Assembly (NCBI RefSeq): GCF_021390535.1
Contig: NZ_JAJUXG010000007.1
Location: forward strand, 62,001 to 126,000
Origin: Dyadobacter sp. CY312
GTDB taxonomy: Bacteria; Bacteroidota; Bacteroidia; Cytophagales; Spirosomataceae
DNA: 64,000 nucleotides
Direction of reading: 5' to 3'
Positions 63,295 to 64,000 of the stretch are shown here, one piece after another. The number at the start of each line of letters is the position of its first letter. Position 1 is the stretch's first letter. Position numbers and translations under genes: made by a program. The notes beneath the pieces are model-generated. The model was not told the DNA's origin and ran no database searches. It was given only the letters and a program-made list of their open reading frames with translations.

Positions 63295-64000
63295 TTACCT
63301 GCTTTTATACTGGTTCATCTTATTTCTTACCTCCTTATTTTTAGGTTGGAAATGTTCCAGGGTTTCGAAAATTTTGGAGGCTAATTCCTCATTGTCCATT
63401 TCCAGGTTCTTTGCAAGCATGAGCATTGTTGGTTCAGACAATTGTTTCTGTTTTGTCAAAATCCCCAGCTTTAATCTGATTTGTTCCTGATTGGATTCCT
63501 GAATACTTGCCGCCAGTTTCTGTTCCAGACTTGCAATGATGGGAACATCTGTCAACCGTTTCAAAATGGCAACCTGCATCGGATAGGAAGTTGCGTTGTA
63601 AGTATTCCAAAGCCAGTTTTGTCTGGTAGCATTAGCGAAGAAACGGTTTCCAGCCTTTTGTAATGCCGTTCGGGCAGTGAATAGATTTTTGCCCGCAATG
63701 ACCTGTTCGATATCATTTTCAAAAGCTTTTTTAACCGAACCGTTTTTGTCAATTACCTTTTCCATAGCCCAATACCGGTAGTGATAATTATCGCTGGAAA
63801 TGAATTTGTGAAGCATTTCATCGGTAAGGTAAGTGTCTGTAATCCGCTTCATTTCACTCACCACCTGCTTGCCGTAAGCAATGTGCCATAAGGTAAAACA
63901 GGTATAAACAGCTCCGTCGATCACATCATTTTTAATGGTTTTAAGCGTTGCCCCGGTTTTGGCATCCACATCGTCGGTCAGGCTGTCGGTTCCCGATGTG
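63295..64000 (-). CDS. Protein with an FMN-binding (ApbE-target) motif and helical C-terminal domain, 5' truncated
   Basis: The frame continues past the right edge, so the N-terminus is missing. At 63946-63966 the sequence DAKTGAT exactly fits the ApbE flavinylation consensus Dxx(S/T)GA(S/T), and the following IKNDVIDGAVYTCFTLW resembles the end of an FMN_bind domain (the usual form is VSGATLTSKAVIDAV). FMN would be bound to the last Thr. The remaining about 210 residues are helical repeats without a known name (YHYRYWAMEKVI, NLFTARTALQKAGNRFF, LAKNLEMDNEELASKIFETL), possibly HEAT-like. The gene is two genes from apbE on the same strand. Confidence 0.75.
   Translation of the reverse strand, partial: TSGTDSLTDDVDAKTGATLKTIKNDVIDGAVYTCFTLWHIAYGKQVVSEMKRITDTYLTDEMLHKFISSDNYHYRYWAMEKVIDKNGSVKKAFENDIEQVIAGKNLFTARTALQKAGNRFFANATRQNWLWNTYNATSYPMQVAILKRLTDVPIIASLEQKLAASIQESNQEQIRLKLGILTKQKQLSEPTMLMLAKNLEMDNEELASKIFETLEHFQPKNKEVRNKMNQYKSR

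Noticed and set aside
1..64000. CRISPR arrays, tRNA or rRNA genes, prophage or complete IS elements
   Set aside because: No regularly spaced direct repeats, cloverleaf-like sequences, rRNA signatures, phage structural genes or full transposases were found; the Rpn gene is the only mobile-type gene.

Overview
The window looks like a chromosomal segment of a Bacteroidota bacterium, most likely a Cytophagales member close to Dyadobacter. This assignment is inferred from a SusC/SusD pair, a TTG-N19-TAnnTTTG promoter, Bacteroidota-type gene content (periplasmic GH3/beta-lactamase fusion, MetZ route, HEPN-tailed sulfite reductase) and moderate GC. There is no rRNA, tRNA, CRISPR array, prophage or complete insertion sequence. 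Both edges cut genes: an SGNH hydrolase on the left and a protein with an FMN-binding motif on the right.

Layout. (1) 1-20 kb holds mostly single housekeeping or accessory genes: SGNH hydrolase, menA, glutathione peroxidase, argS, a secreted unknown, pyrR, pth, a LamG/OmpA envelope protein, an EamA exporter, a PhzF protein, a GH37 trehalase, an M28 peptidase, a GH3/beta-lactamase fusion, a chromate transporter and a 2OG oxygenase. (2) 20-26 kb carries a GH25 lysozyme, a secreted amidohydrolase, agmatine deiminase (aguA), a sterol desaturase-like hydroxylase, a secreted protein with a degenerate Hint-like fold and an AEC permease. (3) 26.3-33.3 kb is a minus-strand SusC/SusD operon that also encodes a lipoprotein and a Tat-exported aminotransferase; it is preceded by a consensus-like promoter and a structured leader of about 400 nt. 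(4) 33.5-37.9 kb has aguB and an envelope group (GT9 glycosyltransferase plus two tandem LpxL-type acyltransferases).

(5) 37.9-47.8 kb is an assimilatory sulfur locus read leftward: a TSUP permease with a Met8-like N-terminal remnant, metZ, a UPF0175/DUF3368 toxin-antitoxin pair, cysH, cysD, cysN, a siroheme sulfite/nitrite reductase with a HEPN tail, and cobA for siroheme. Together these take sulfate through APS and sulfite to sulfide and then to homocysteine. The gaps between these genes carry inverted-repeat elements of one apparent family. (6) After an Rpn-type nuclease gene, 49-64 kb is a minus-strand carbohydrate/redox cluster: two FAD-dependent oxidoreductases of one family, a GH2 enzyme, a sodium:solute symporter, a sialate O-acetylesterase, a secreted alpha-toroid-like protein, an exported ApbE flavin transferase and, at the right edge, a protein with a perfect ApbE target motif. 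The last three redox items suggest an extracytoplasmic flavinylation module inside a glycan-use locus; this is the most interesting hypothesis in the window. It remains an inference because the target gene is cut by the window edge.
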